A stretch of 25,061 nt of DNA from Agromyces sp. (GCA_031178025.1 JAPSJU010000006.1:1-25061); one strand, 5' to 3'; positions 11,976 to 20,800 are shown, counted from the first letter of the stretch. A program made the numbers and translations. Notes: a model not told the origin generated them from the sequence alone.

Positions 11976-13670
11976 TCAGCCGGCGCAGTACGTGAGCGTG
12001 ACGTCGGAACGCTGGGGAACATCGCCCGGCGGGAGGGACTGCTGCGTCACGGGCGAACCCGGCTGCGCCTCGCATGACGCGTCGGGCATGGGGATGGGGT
12101 TCAGCTGCAGGTTCTCGGCCGACAGGTACGAGGAGGCGGCCGCGAGCGTCTGCCCGGTGAGGTCGGTGAGGGTCACGAGCCCGCTCGAGATGCGGAAGTC
12201 GACCGTCGATCCGGCTTCCGCCGATGCCCCGCCCTCCGGTGTGGTGCCCAGCACCGTGTCGGCGGGCACGGAGGGGGAGTTCTCCCTGGTCTCGGTTCCG
12301 GGTGTCAGGCCGTTGGCGGTGATGTCGGCCTTGGCCTGTTCGAGCGTCATGTTCCGCACGTCCGGCACGGTGACCGCCTCACGACCCGTGGAGATGTACA
12401 CGGTGATCGGTGTCTCGACGTCGACGATCTCGCCCGCCGCGGGGTCGGTGCGGATGACCTCGTCGACGGGGACCGTGTCGCTGGTCTCGTCGATGCGCGT
12501 CGCTGGGAGCCCGAGCTCCTGGAGCCGTTGCACGGCCTCCTCGTAACTCGCGCCCGTGAGCACGGGGACCTCTCGCACGTTCGAGGGGATCTCGGTCGTG
12601 GGCTGCAGGTTCAGGGCCCAGTACATGACCGCGACGACGATGACGATGATGCCGATGATGCCCGACCAGATCCAGATGGCCGGCGGCCGCCGCTGGGTGC
12701 GGGTCATGGTCTCGTCCTCGGTGAGCTGCCGGAGCGCGAGCTCGGAGGTCGAGAGCGAGCCGGTGGGCGCGCCGAAGAGCATGGTGGCCTCGTCGGGCCG
12801 GCGATGCACCGGGACGCGACCGGATGCCGCGATGTCGACGTCGGCGCGGAACTCGGCCGCGGTCTGGTAGCGGTCGTCGCGGTTCTTCGCGAGCGCATGC
12901 AGCACCACGGCGTCGAGCGCCGGTGAGACCTTCGGGTTGATGACGCTCGGCTTCACCGGGCGCTCGCTCACGTGCTGGTACGCGACCGCGACGGGGGTGT
13001 CGCCCCGGAACGGCGGTCGCCCAGTGAGCATCTCGAAGAGCACGACGCCGGTCGAGTAGAGGTCGGTGCGGGCATCGACGGTCTCGCCCTTGGCCTGCTC
13101 GGGCGAGAAGTAGGACGCCGTGCCGAGGATCGCCGTGGTCTGCGCGACCGTGGTTGCGGAGTCGGACACCGCGCGAGCGATGCCGAAGTCCATGACCTTC
13201 ACCTGGCCGCTGGTGGTGATCATGATGTTGCCGGGCTTGATGTCGCGGTGCACGACCCCGGCCCGGTGCGAGTACTCGAGCGCGGTGAGCACCCCGTTGA
13301 TGACGCGCACGGCTGCGGTCGGCTCGAGCGGCCCGTCATGGATGATGTCCTTCAGCAGCCGACCCTCGACGAACTCCATCACGATGAAGGGCAGCTGCAC
13401 CTCATGCCCGCTCGCGTCGACGACGGTCTCCTCGCCCGCGTCGAAGACGCGCACGATCGTCGGATGCGCCATCCGGGCAGCCGACTGCGCCTCCTGACGG
13501 AAGCGCATGCGGAACGCGGGGTCGGTGGCCAGTTGCGGCTTCAGGAGCTTGATGGCCACCTGGCGGCCGAGGCGCGCGTCGGAGCCGACGTGCACGTCGG
13601 ACATGCCTCCGCGACCGATGAGCGCACCGACGCGGTACCGTCCCGCGAGCACGCGACCCTCATCGCTCAC
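11976..13670 (-). CDS. pknB: PASTA-domain Ser/Thr protein kinase (PknB type)
   Basis: This 564-residue membrane kinase senses the cell wall and controls growth and division. The kinase domain (about 11-275) has the glycine loop GRGGMSDVHVG, Lys41 (VAIK), HRDIKPGN with Asp143, and DFG Asp161. The activation-loop Thr cluster is at 173-179 and GTASYFSPEQA follows. A juxtamembrane linker is followed by one transmembrane helix at about 330-350. Three extracellular PASTA repeats follow (about 357-420, 421-489, 490-564). The third contains Cys533 and Cys562, close to the C-terminus, which could form a disulfide. Mycobacterial PknB has four PASTA repeats. The start is GTG 13670, 49 bp after the pknA stop, preceded by GGAGAGAAGGACGGAG-type purine-rich sequence. 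It is the last gene of the operon. Confidence 0.95.
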   Translation of the reverse strand: MSDEGRVLAGRYRVGALIGRGGMSDVHVGSDARLGRQVAIKLLKPQLATDPAFRMRFRQEAQSAARMAHPTIVRVFDAGEETVVDASGHEVQLPFIVMEFVEGRLLKDIIHDGPLEPTAAVRVINGVLTALEYSHRAGVVHRDIKPGNIMITTSGQVKVMDFGIARAVSDSATTVAQTTAILGTASYFSPEQAKGETVDARTDLYSTGVVLFEMLTGRPPFRGDTPVAVAYQHVSERPVKPSVINPKVSPALDAVVLHALAKNRDDRYQTAAEFRADVDIAASGRVPVHRRPDEATMLFGAPTGSLSTSELALRQLTEDETMTRTQRRPPAIWIWSGIIGIIVIVVAVMYWALNLQPTTEIPSNVREVPVLTGASYEEAVQRLQELGLPATRIDETSDTVPVDEVIRTDPAAGEIVDVETPITVYISTGREAVTVPDVRNMTLEQAKADITANGLTPGTETRENSPSVPADTVLGTTPEGGASAEAGSTVDFRISSGLVTLTDLTGQTLAAASSYLSAENLQLNPIPMPDASCEAQPGSPVTQQSLPPGDVPQRSDVTLTYCAG

Positions 13671-13719
13671 TGTGCAGCTCCGTCCTTCTCTCCGGTCTTC
13701 CCGTCACGTCGCCGGCGCG

Positions 13720-15429
13720 TCACTCGGCGATCGTGACCGGAGCGGCGGGCGAGAACGGCGAGTCGAGCTGCCCGCAGAAGTAGCGGTACGTGACCTCGAA
13801 CGGCTGCGTTCCGGCCTGCACGTTCACCGAGGTGGTGGTGGCGCCGACCGGGCTCGGCGGAACGGCATCGCCGGTGACCGAGACCTCGTAGCCGCTCAGC
13901 GTCTGGCCGGCGGGGCACGTCTGCGCGGGCCAGGAGACCTTCACGAGTCCGCCCGACTCCACCTCTTCGGGGTCGACCGTCGGCGCCGCGGCGGGCGCGC
14001 TCGGCGCGACGGGATCGGTGAGGTAGGTGAGCGTGATCGTGGTGCCGGGCTGTACCGGGCCGCTCGGGTTCACCTCGGAGACGGTGTTCGCGAGACCCGG
14101 CTCCGTCGCCGGCGCGCCCTCCTGCCGCGTGACCGGCAGCCCGAGTCCCTCGATCGCCGCCGCGGCCTCGTCGATGTTCATGCCGATGTAGGAGTTGCGG
14201 TCGATCTGGATGGGCTGGGGCGCCTCGCTCGTCGGCGGTGGCGGCGGTGGTGTCGTCGTGGTGACCGAGGCGGTGGGACGGCTGCTCGTCGTCGTGGCGA
14301 CCGTGCCGCCGCCGTCGTCGTTGTTCAGCGCGAGGGCGATGATCGTGCCGATCAGCACGATCGCGAGCAGGGCGATCAGCACGATGAGCGGCCACGTCCA
14401 CGGGCTGCGCTTCCTCGGGGCGGGCTCGTCTTCGATGGTCTCGCTCGTGACCATGCCGGCAGCGCCGACGCCCGCGGCACCGACGCCGGCCGCGCCGGCG
14501 GGCAGCACCGTCGTGGCGGCGGTCATGCCCTGCTGCGGCATCCGCATGGTGGCCGCGGTGGCTGCGCCGGTGCCGAGGAGCGCGGGCACCGCGGCGGCGG
14601 CGGCCTGCACGTCGCCGCGGCGGAGCGCGGTCGCTGCGCGGGCGAGGTGGGAGGCGGTCTGCGGCCGGTCGGCCGGGTTCTTGGCGATGCACGCGTACAC
14701 GAGGTTGCGCACCGGCTCGGACACGGTGACCGGCAGGTCGGGCGGCATCTCGTTGATCTGCGCCATCGCGATCGCGACCTGCGACTCGCCCGTGAACGGG
14801 CGACGTCCGGCGAGGGCCTCGTACGCGACGATGCCGAGCGAGTAGATGTCGGTCGTCGGCGATGCCGGGTGTCCCGACGCCTGCTCGGGCGAGAGGTACT
14901 GCACCGTGCCCATGACCTGGCCGGTCGCCGTGAGCGGCACCTGGTCGGCGATGCGCGCGATGCCGAAATCGGTGATCTTCACCCGACCCTCAGGCGTGAT
15001 CAGCAGGTTGCCGGGCTTGATGTCGCGGTGCACGAGCCCGGCGGCATGTGCGGCCTGCAGCGCGCTGGCGGTCTGGGCGACGATGTCCAGGACCTTGTCG
15101 GTGGACAGCACGTGCTCGCGCTCGAGGATGGTGGAGAGCGCTTCGCCGGGCACGAGTTCCATCACGAGGTAGGCCGAGCCGTCCTCCTCGCCGTAATCGA
15201 AGACGTTGGCGATGCCCTCGTGGTTCACGAGCGCGGCGTGGCGCGCCTCGGCGCGGAAGCGCTCCAGGAAGCCGGGGTCGCCGAGGTACTCGTCCTTCAG
15301 GATCTTGATGGCGACCTGACGGCCGATGACGAGGTCGGTGGCTCGCCACACCTCGCCCATGCCGCCGATCGCAATGCGAGTCGACAGCTCGTAGCGCCCC
15401 CCGAAGGTGAGCCCCGCGCTCGGTCTCAT
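13720..15429 (-). CDS. pknA: Ser/Thr protein kinase in the PknA position, with PASTA and FN3-like ectodomain
   Basis: This 569-residue membrane kinase has the glycine loop IAIGGMGEVWRA, Lys42, HRDIKPGN with Asp136, DFG Asp154, and GTVQYLSPEQA. An Ala/Gly/Met-rich linker leads to a transmembrane helix at about 343-366. Outside, after a Thr/Pro-rich stretch, there is one PASTA-like repeat (about 405-468). The final 80 residues resemble a fibronectin type III domain (VKVSWPAQ, LSGYEVSVTG, VTYRYFCG) with Cys505 and Cys552. Mycobacterial PknA has no PASTA repeats, so the ectodomain differs. The gene name rests on position between pbpA and pknB. The ATG at 15429 overlaps the pbpA stop by 4 bp and gives the normal kinase N-terminus. 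Confidence 0.92.
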   Translation of the reverse strand: MRPSAGLTFGGRYELSTRIAIGGMGEVWRATDLVIGRQVAIKILKDEYLGDPGFLERFRAEARHAALVNHEGIANVFDYGEEDGSAYLVMELVPGEALSTILEREHVLSTDKVLDIVAQTASALQAAHAAGLVHRDIKPGNLLITPEGRVKITDFGIARIADQVPLTATGQVMGTVQYLSPEQASGHPASPTTDIYSLGIVAYEALAGRRPFTGESQVAIAMAQINEMPPDLPVTVSEPVRNLVYACIAKNPADRPQTASHLARAATALRRGDVQAAAAAVPALLGTGAATAATMRMPQQGMTAATTVLPAGAAGVGAAGVGAAGMVTSETIEDEPAPRKRSPWTWPLIVLIALLAIVLIGTIIALALNNDDGGGTVATTTSSRPTASVTTTTPPPPPPTSEAPQPIQIDRNSYIGMNIDEAAAAIEGLGLPVTRQEGAPATEPGLANTVSEVNPSGPVQPGTTITLTYLTDPVAPSAPAAAPTVDPEEVESGGLVKVSWPAQTCPAGQTLSGYEVSVTGDAVPPSPVGATTTSVNVQAGTQPFEVTYRYFCGQLDSPFSPAAPVTIAE

Positions 15430-16880
15430 TTGTTCAGCACCGCCTCTAGTACCTGCTTTGCGACGGGTGCGGCGATGCCATTGCCGAACCCCTCCTGACC
15501 AAGTCCCCCGCCATCCTCCACGAGCACCGTGATCGCATACTGAGGGTTGTCGGCGGGGGCAAAACCGGTGAACCACAAGGTGTAAGGATCGTCCTCGCCG
15601 TTCTCTGCCGTGCCCGTCTTACCGGCCACGCTGACGCCGTCTATTCTTGCATTACTCGCGGCGCCGTTCTCGACGCCGCTCGTCATCATCTGCACCATCT
15701 CGTTCGCCGTCTCCTCGCTGATCGCGCGGCCGAATTCCGCGGGCTGGAACTCCTCCAGGGTGCTGAAGTCGGGCGCCGTGATGGCGTCGACGAGGCTCGG
15801 TCGCATGACGACACCGCCGTTCGCGATCGCCGCGGAGACCATCGCCATCTGCAGCGGCGTGGCGCGCACCTCGCCCTGTCCGAATGCGGTGAGGCCGGTC
15901 TGCGGCTCATCCAGCCCGCGAGGGTAGGTGCTCTGCTCGACCGGGGTGGGGACCTCGAACTCGGAGTTGAACCCGAACTTCTCGGCCTGCTCGCGGATGG
16001 CGGCATCCCCGAGCTGCATGCCGAGCTCGGCCATCGGGATGTTGCACGAGAGCCGCAGCGCATCGGCGAGCGTCACCTCTGCGCCGCCGCCGCAGGTGCC
16101 GCCGTTGGAGTTGCGCACGACGGAGTCGGTGCCCGGCAGCGTGAGCGTGGCGGGATTCGGGAACGTGCTCTCCGGCGTGTACCGGCCGGACTCGAGCGCC
16201 GCCGCGGTGACGATGAGCTTGAAGGTGGAGCCGGGCGGGTTCATGTCGCCGCCCGTGGCGCGGTTGAAGAGCGGGTCGGCCGGGTCGGCGAGCAGGCCCT
16301 CGTAGGTCGACTGCACCGCAGAACCGTCGTGCACCGCGAGCGCGTTGGGGTCGAAGCTCGGCTTCGAGACCATCGCGAGGATCCGCCCGGTGGCGGGCTC
16401 GGTCACGACGACGGACCCCGTGTAGTCGCCGAGCGCGTCCCACGCGGCCTGCTGCGCGACGGGGTCGATGGCGACCTCGACGGATGCCCCCATCGGATCC
16501 TGTCCGGAGATCAGGCGGTTGAGCGAGTCGAAGAACTGGCTCGACGACTGGCCGCTGAGGAACGAGTTGAGCGACTGCTCGAGCCCGGTCGCCTCGCCGT
16601 TCACGGGGATGTAGCCGGTGACCGGGGCGTAGAGCGGACCGTTGGCGTACACCCGCTGGAACTTGTAGTCGTCATCCGACGGCTGGGAGAACGCGATGGG
16701 TTCGCCCCCGACGAGGATCGGCCCGCGCTCGACCGAATAGCCCTCGTAGAGGGTGCGCGAGTTGCGCGGGTCGGCGGCGAGGGCCTCGGCCTGCCAGTAC
16801 TGGATGATCGTCGTCGAGACGAACAGGGTCAGGAACATGAGCAGCGCGACGATCGTCACGCGCTTGAGTTCACGATTCAT
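15426..16880 (-). CDS. pbpA: Class B penicillin-binding protein, transpeptidase
   Basis: This 484-residue protein has an N-terminal membrane anchor (about residues 8-27), a dimerisation-type domain, and a transpeptidase domain. The domain has all three active-site motifs: Ser218-Thr-Phe-Lys221 in NPPGSTFKL, Ser278-Cys-Asn280, and Lys411-Thr-Gly in AGKTGTAEN. It cross-links peptidoglycan outside the membrane. The neighbouring rodA encodes the SEDS glycosyltransferase expected to work with it, and the two genes overlap by 4 bp (ATGA). The ATG at 16880 gives the standard start for PbpA-type proteins. Open frame further upstream overlaps rodA and is not protein-like. In mycobacteria PbpA is a target of PknB-linked control and needed for septation. 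Confidence 0.97.
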   Translation of the reverse strand: MNRELKRVTIVALLMFLTLFVSTTIIQYWQAEALAADPRNSRTLYEGYSVERGPILVGGEPIAFSQPSDDDYKFQRVYANGPLYAPVTGYIPVNGEATGLEQSLNSFLSGQSSSQFFDSLNRLISGQDPMGASVEVAIDPVAQQAAWDALGDYTGSVVVTEPATGRILAMVSKPSFDPNALAVHDGSAVQSTYEGLLADPADPLFNRATGGDMNPPGSTFKLIVTAAALESGRYTPESTFPNPATLTLPGTDSVVRNSNGGTCGGGAEVTLADALRLSCNIPMAELGMQLGDAAIREQAEKFGFNSEFEVPTPVEQSTYPRGLDEPQTGLTAFGQGEVRATPLQMAMVSAAIANGGVVMRPSLVDAITAPDFSTLEEFQPAEFGRAISEETANEMVQMMTSGVENGAASNARIDGVSVAGKTGTAENGEDDPYTLWFTGFAPADNPQYAITVLVEDGGGLGQEGFGNGIAAPVAKQVLEAVLNK

Positions 16881-18280
16881 CCGTCGATCACCAGCCTCGG
16901 ATGGTTGCGCACGGTATCGGACAGTCGGAGCAGGAGCGCCACGATGATCCAGTTCGCGACGAGCGAGGAACCGCCGGCGGCGAGGAACGGCGTCGTGAGG
17001 CCGGTGAGCGGGATGACCCGCGTCACGCCGCCCACGACGATGAAGACCTGCAGGGCGATGACGAAGGCGAGACCCACGCCGAGGAGCTTGCCGAAGTCGT
17101 CCTGCCCCGCGAAGCCGATGCGGAAGCCGCGTGCGACGAAGAGCACGTAGAGCGCGAGGATCGCGAAGACGCCCGCGAGTCCGAGCTCCTCGCCGAGGCT
17201 CGCGATGATGTAGTCGCTCTGCGGGACCGGCGTGATGTCGGGCCGGCCCTGGCCCCACCCCGTTCCGATGAGGCCGCCGTTGGCGAGCCCGAAGAGCCCC
17301 TGCACGAGCTGATAGCTGCCGCCGGACTCCTGGTCGAACCGCGCGGCGTCGAAGGGGTCGAGCCAGTTCGCGAAGCGGTTGCCGACGTAGTCGAGGGTCT
17401 GGCTCGCGATGAGCGCCCCTCCGACGAACATCGACAGCCCGAGCACCACCCAGGAGAGGCGGCTCGTCGCGACGTAGAGCATCACGAGGAAGAGCCCGAA
17501 GTAGAGGAGCGCGGTGCCGAGGTCGCGCTGGAACACGATGACCGACATCGACAGCGCCCACACGACGAGCAGCGGGCCGAGGTCGCGCGCCCGCGGGAAC
17601 TGCATGCCGAGCACCTTGCGCCCCACCATCGACAGCGAGTCGCGATTGCGCACCAGGTAGCCGGCGAAGAAGATCGCGAGGGCGATCTTCGCGATCTCGC
17701 CGGGCTGGAAGGTCGCGACGTCGCCGAATCCGATCCACACCCGCGCACCGTTCACCTGCCGGCCGATGCCGGGCAGGAGCGGGAGGAGCAGGAGCACGAT
17801 CGCGACGAGGCCGGAGAGGTAGGTGTACCGGAAGAGCACCCGGTGGTTGCGCAGCACGAGGATCACGACCATGCCCGCGACGATGGCGATGGCGCTCCAG
17901 GCGATCTGCCGCACCGACGCGCTCTCCCACCCCACATCGCCCTCGGCGATGTCGATGCGGTAGATCATCGCGATGCCGAGGCCGTTCAGCACGGTTGCGA
18001 TGGGCAGCAGGAACGGGTCGGCGTCACGTGCGACGAAGCGCATGGCGATGTGGAGCCCGAACACCAGCGCCGAGAGGCCGGCGCCGAGCAGCACCAACTG
18101 GGTGTCGACACGTCCCATCGCGCCGAGCTGCACGAGCACGATGGCGGCGGCGTTGATGGCGCACGCGACGAGGAGCAGCCAGAACTCGAGGTTGCGGAGC
18201 CGCTGCGGCACGCGGATGCGGCGCACACCGGTGGGCGGTGTGCCGGTGGCCACCCCGGCTCCGGTTCGCTGGTCAGTCAA
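16877..18280 (-). CDS. rodA: SEDS-family peptidoglycan glycosyltransferase (RodA/FtsW)
   Basis: This 467-residue integral membrane protein has about 12 hydrophobic segments and belongs to the FtsW/RodA/SpoVE family, which polymerises lipid II into glycan strands. Signatures include FQPGEIAKIALAIFFAGYL, the periplasmic WLDPFDAARFDQESGGSYQ loop with the conserved Asp expected for catalysis, GLANGGLIGTGWGQG, and SDYIIASLGEELGLAG. The start is TTG 18280, overlapping the pstP stop by 8 bp (TTGACTGA). GGAGGA (plus 18286-18291) is spaced 5 bases before it, which supports TTG over a later GTG at codon 10. The N-terminal 25 residues are a hydrophilic extension. Linkage to pbpA marks it as the RodA of the operon rather than divisome FtsW. 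Confidence 0.95.
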   Translation of the reverse strand: MTDQRTGAGVATGTPPTGVRRIRVPQRLRNLEFWLLLVACAINAAAIVLVQLGAMGRVDTQLVLLGAGLSALVFGLHIAMRFVARDADPFLLPIATVLNGLGIAMIYRIDIAEGDVGWESASVRQIAWSAIAIVAGMVVILVLRNHRVLFRYTYLSGLVAIVLLLLPLLPGIGRQVNGARVWIGFGDVATFQPGEIAKIALAIFFAGYLVRNRDSLSMVGRKVLGMQFPRARDLGPLLVVWALSMSVIVFQRDLGTALLYFGLFLVMLYVATSRLSWVVLGLSMFVGGALIASQTLDYVGNRFANWLDPFDAARFDQESGGSYQLVQGLFGLANGGLIGTGWGQGRPDITPVPQSDYIIASLGEELGLAGVFAILALYVLFVARGFRIGFAGQDDFGKLLGVGLAFVIALQVFIVVGGVTRVIPLTGLTTPFLAAGGSSLVANWIIVALLLRLSDTVRNHPRLVIDG

Positions 18281-19505
18281 CGGAGTCCTCCAGTCGCTGC
18301 ACGATGCGGTTGGCTTCGGAGAAGGAGCCGGCGCTGATGGTCTGCTCGACGCGCTGCTGGTCGTAGGTGCGCAACTCGGCGACGTCGATCGTGGTCTCGG
18401 TGTGCAGCTCGTGCAGCGAGATGGGCCCGAGATCCTGTTGGATGCCCTGGTAGATCGCGACCCGGCCGTTCGACTCGCCCACGTAGTACCGCGTCTGCGT
18501 CCACTGGTAGCCGAGCGCGAACGTGGCCACGATGGCGCCGATCAGCAGCACGATCCAGAAGCTCCACATCCAGCGGCGGCGGCGCCTGCGGCGCTCGTCC
18601 TCCTCGATCAGCTCGTCGAAGTAGTCGGCCGAGTCGGGCTCGAAGTGGGTCTCCTGCACCGGGTGCGGACGGAACGGCGCGAGGCGGATGCCCCGGGCAC
18701 GCACGGGCTCTCCGGTCGCACCGAAGGCGAGCGGCGCCGCGGCGGAGCCGACGACGAGCGGTGGCGTCGCCGGCGCGGGCGGTTCGCCGATGTCGAGGAC
18801 GACGACGGTGACGTTGTCGGGCGCGCCGCCGTCGAGCGAGGCCTTCACGAGCCGGTCCGCGACCTGCTTCGCACCGGCATCCGCCGACATCAGCTCGTGG
18901 AGCTCGTCGAACGGCACGACGCCGGAGAGGCCGTCGGAGCACAGCATCCACCGGTCGCCCGGCCTCGTGTCGAGCACCATCGAGTCGATCTCGGGCGAGG
19001 CCTCGACGTCGCCGAGCACCCGCATGAGCACGGAGCGGCGAGGGTGCACCATCGCCTCCTCGGCGGTGATGCGACCCGCGTCCACGAGTCGCTGCACGAA
19101 GGTGTGGTCGGTCGTGATCTGGCTGAGCTCACCCGAGCGGAGCAGGTAGATGCGCGAGTCGCCGATGTGCGAGATGACGACGCGGTCGCCCTGCAGGAGC
19201 AGTGCGCTGACGGTCGTGCCCATGCCGGTGAGCTCCGAATGATCCGCGACGGTCTCGGCGATCTGGCGGTTCGCGGCGATCAGGGCGCCTTCGAGGGACG
19301 CGGCCGCCTCGGGCGCCGAGCCGTAGTCGGCGTCGGCCTCCGCGATGCGCTTCGTGGCGATGGCGCTCGCCACGTCGCCGCCGGCGTGCCCGCCCATGCC
19401 GTCGGCCACGACGAACAGCCGTCGCCCGGCGTAGCCGGAGTCCTGGTTGTTCGAGCGGATCCGCCCGACGTGCGACACCGCCGCACTCGCCTTGACCGTC
19501 GCCAT
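18273..19505 (-). CDS. pstP: PP2C-family Ser/Thr protein phosphatase, membrane-anchored
   Basis: This 410-residue protein is expected to dephosphorylate the kinases of this operon and their substrates. The PP2C domain (about 5-240) has NNQD (19-22), VVADGMGGHAGGD with Asp35, GMGTT, ISHIGDSR, CSDGLSG with Asp191 and APDNVTVVVLD with Asp230, so the metal-binding set is complete. A linker follows, then an Arg-rich stop before a single transmembrane helix at about 312-332. The extracellular end is about 78 residues long (starting QTRYYVGESNG), like mycobacterial PstP. The ATG at 19505 is 3 bp after the fhaB stop. The short gap and the 8-bp overlap with rodA indicate one transcript. Confidence 0.96.
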   Translation of the reverse strand: MATVKASAAVSHVGRIRSNNQDSGYAGRRLFVVADGMGGHAGGDVASAIATKRIAEADADYGSAPEAAASLEGALIAANRQIAETVADHSELTGMGTTVSALLLQGDRVVISHIGDSRIYLLRSGELSQITTDHTFVQRLVDAGRITAEEAMVHPRRSVLMRVLGDVEASPEIDSMVLDTRPGDRWMLCSDGLSGVVPFDELHELMSADAGAKQVADRLVKASLDGGAPDNVTVVVLDIGEPPAPATPPLVVGSAAAPLAFGATGEPVRARGIRLAPFRPHPVQETHFEPDSADYFDELIEEDERRRRRRRWMWSFWIVLLIGAIVATFALGYQWTQTRYYVGESNGRVAIYQGIQQDLGPISLHELHTETTIDVAELRTYDQQRVEQTISAGSFSEANRIVQRLEDSVD

Positions 19506-19508
19506 CCG

Positions 19509-20063
19509 CTACCGTCGCAGCTCGAACGTCGTCGCTCCGACCTTGACGGTGGCTCCGAGCGGGATCGGGGTCGGCACGGTCACTCGGGAGCCGTTGAGGA
19601 AGGTGCCGTTCGTGGAGTCGAGGTCCTGGATCATCCAGCGACCGTTCCAGAGCATGAGTCGGGCGTGGTGGGTCGACGTGTAGTCGTCGCGGATGATGAT
19701 CGCCGAATCGCTCGAGCGCCCGATCGTGATCTCGTCGCGCCCGAGCGGGAACTCGGCGCCGGCCTTCTGGCCGCTGGTGATGACGAGGCGCGTGGCGTTC
19801 TCGGTCGAGGCGTTCTCGCCGCCGGGGCCGGAGGGGGGAGCGGACGGATGATGCGCGACCGCCTCCGTCGGCGCGCCGCCGCCGGTGCCCGCGGCGGAGT
19901 ACGCGGGCGACGCAGCCGGCACCGAGGCGGCCGCATCCGGCTGCAGCTTGCGCACGCGCTGGCCGAACAGGTCGCTGCGGAGGGAGTACACGATCGCGAA
20001 GATGAAGACCCAGAGCAGCAGCAGGAATCCGAGCTGGAGGACCAGGAGGGTGAGTTCGCTCAT
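19509..20063 (-). CDS. fhaB: FHA-domain protein FhaB/FipA
   Basis: This 184-residue protein has an N-terminal membrane helix (about residues 5-27), a basic patch (GQRVRKLQ), and a Ser/Pro/Ala-rich linker of about 50 residues. A C-terminal FHA domain (about 92-182) has Gly115-Arg116-Ser117, Ser130-xx-His133 and Asn152-Gly153, the phosphothreonine-binding residues. FhaB (FipA in mycobacteria) reads PknA/PknB-phosphorylated proteins and links them to the divisome. The ATG at 20063 overlaps the fhaA stop by 4 bp. Upstream open frame in the same phase runs antiparallel to fhaA's real frame and was not used. Confidence 0.94.
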   Translation of the reverse strand: MSELTLLVLQLGFLLLLWVFIFAIVYSLRSDLFGQRVRKLQPDAAASVPAASPAYSAAGTGGGAPTEAVAHHPSAPPSGPGGENASTENATRLVITSGQKAGAEFPLGRDEITIGRSSDSAIIIRDDYTSTHHARLMLWNGRWMIQDLDSTNGTFLNGSRVTVPTPIPLGATVKVGATTFELRR

Positions 20064-20800
20064 TCGCCGGGCCCCCAGAATCCGCCCATGTCGTGTCGCT
20101 GCGTGGCGGGATCGCCGCCCTGCGCCCCGGCCGGCGAGGCCTGCGCGAGCACGCGGAAGACGATGCGCGAGCGACCGATCGTGATGACCGAGTCGGGCTC
20201 GAGCACGGCCTCCTTCACGGGCGAGCCGTTCAGCTGGGTGCCGTTCGTCGACCCGAGGTCGCGCACCCGGGCTCGACGACCGTCCCACTGCACCTCGGCG
20301 TGACGGCGCGAGGCGCCCGAGTCGTCGAGCGTGACGTCCGCCTCGCTGCCACGGCCGATGACGGTGCGGCCCTTGAGGATCGGGTACCGCTTGCCGGCGA
20401 CGTCGAGCACCGGCGTCCACGCGACCTCGCCCTTCACGTTGCGGGAGTCGACCTGCACCATGCCCTCCGTGAGCGCGGTATCGGCTTCGAGGCTGATCGT
20501 GATGCCGCCCGCGAACTGGAAGTGCTGGCTCGCCGCGTGCTTCTGCACGAGGTCGGTGAGTTCGTCGATCAGGGCGGGGCCGAGGCCGGCCATGCGGTCG
20601 TGATCGGCGGGAGCCATGCGCACGCGGAACGTGTTCGGCACGAGCACGCGGTCGCGAGAGACGACCGCCGCCTTCGTGTCGATCTCGCGCTTGAGTGCCG
20701 CGGTGATCTCCACGGGCTGCAGTCCCGAACGGAAGGTCTTGGCGAACGCGCCGTTGACGGCGCGTTCGAGACCCTTCTCGAAATTGTCCAGTAGGCCCAC
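20060..20800 (-). CDS. fhaA: FHA-domain protein with DUF3662 N-terminus (FhaA)
   Basis: This 246-residue cytoplasmic protein has an N-terminal DUF3662 domain (about 1-115, MGLLDNFEKGLERAVNGAFA and LQPVEITAALKREID). The C-terminal FHA domain (about 136-222) has Gly149-Arg150, Ser164-xx-His167 and Asn186-Gly187. In mycobacteria FhaA binds the phosphorylated pseudokinase MviN and controls late peptidoglycan synthesis. The mycobacterial protein is about twice as long because of a long low-complexity linker, which is nearly absent here. The start is GTG 20800, with GGGAGA spaced about 4 bases before it. It is the first gene of the seven-gene operon. The C-terminus ends in a Gly/Gln-rich tail. Confidence 0.94.
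   Translation of the reverse strand: MGLLDNFEKGLERAVNGAFAKTFRSGLQPVEITAALKREIDTKAAVVSRDRVLVPNTFRVRMAPADHDRMAGLGPALIDELTDLVQKHAASQHFQFAGGITISLEADTALTEGMVQVDSRNVKGEVAWTPVLDVAGKRYPILKGRTVIGRGSEADVTLDDSGASRRHAEVQWDGRRARVRDLGSTNGTQLNGSPVKEAVLEPDSVITIGRSRIVFRVLAQASPAGAQGGDPATQRHDMGGFWGPGE

Noticed and set aside
13507..15498. 663-codon plus-strand open frame opposite pknA
   Set aside because: It is an antisense shadow of a clear kinase gene and has no ribosome binding site or recognised domain.
16881..17930. N-terminal extension of pbpA
   Set aside because: It lies in the wrong frame of rodA and is Arg-rich without a pattern. The membrane anchor starts right after ATG 16880.
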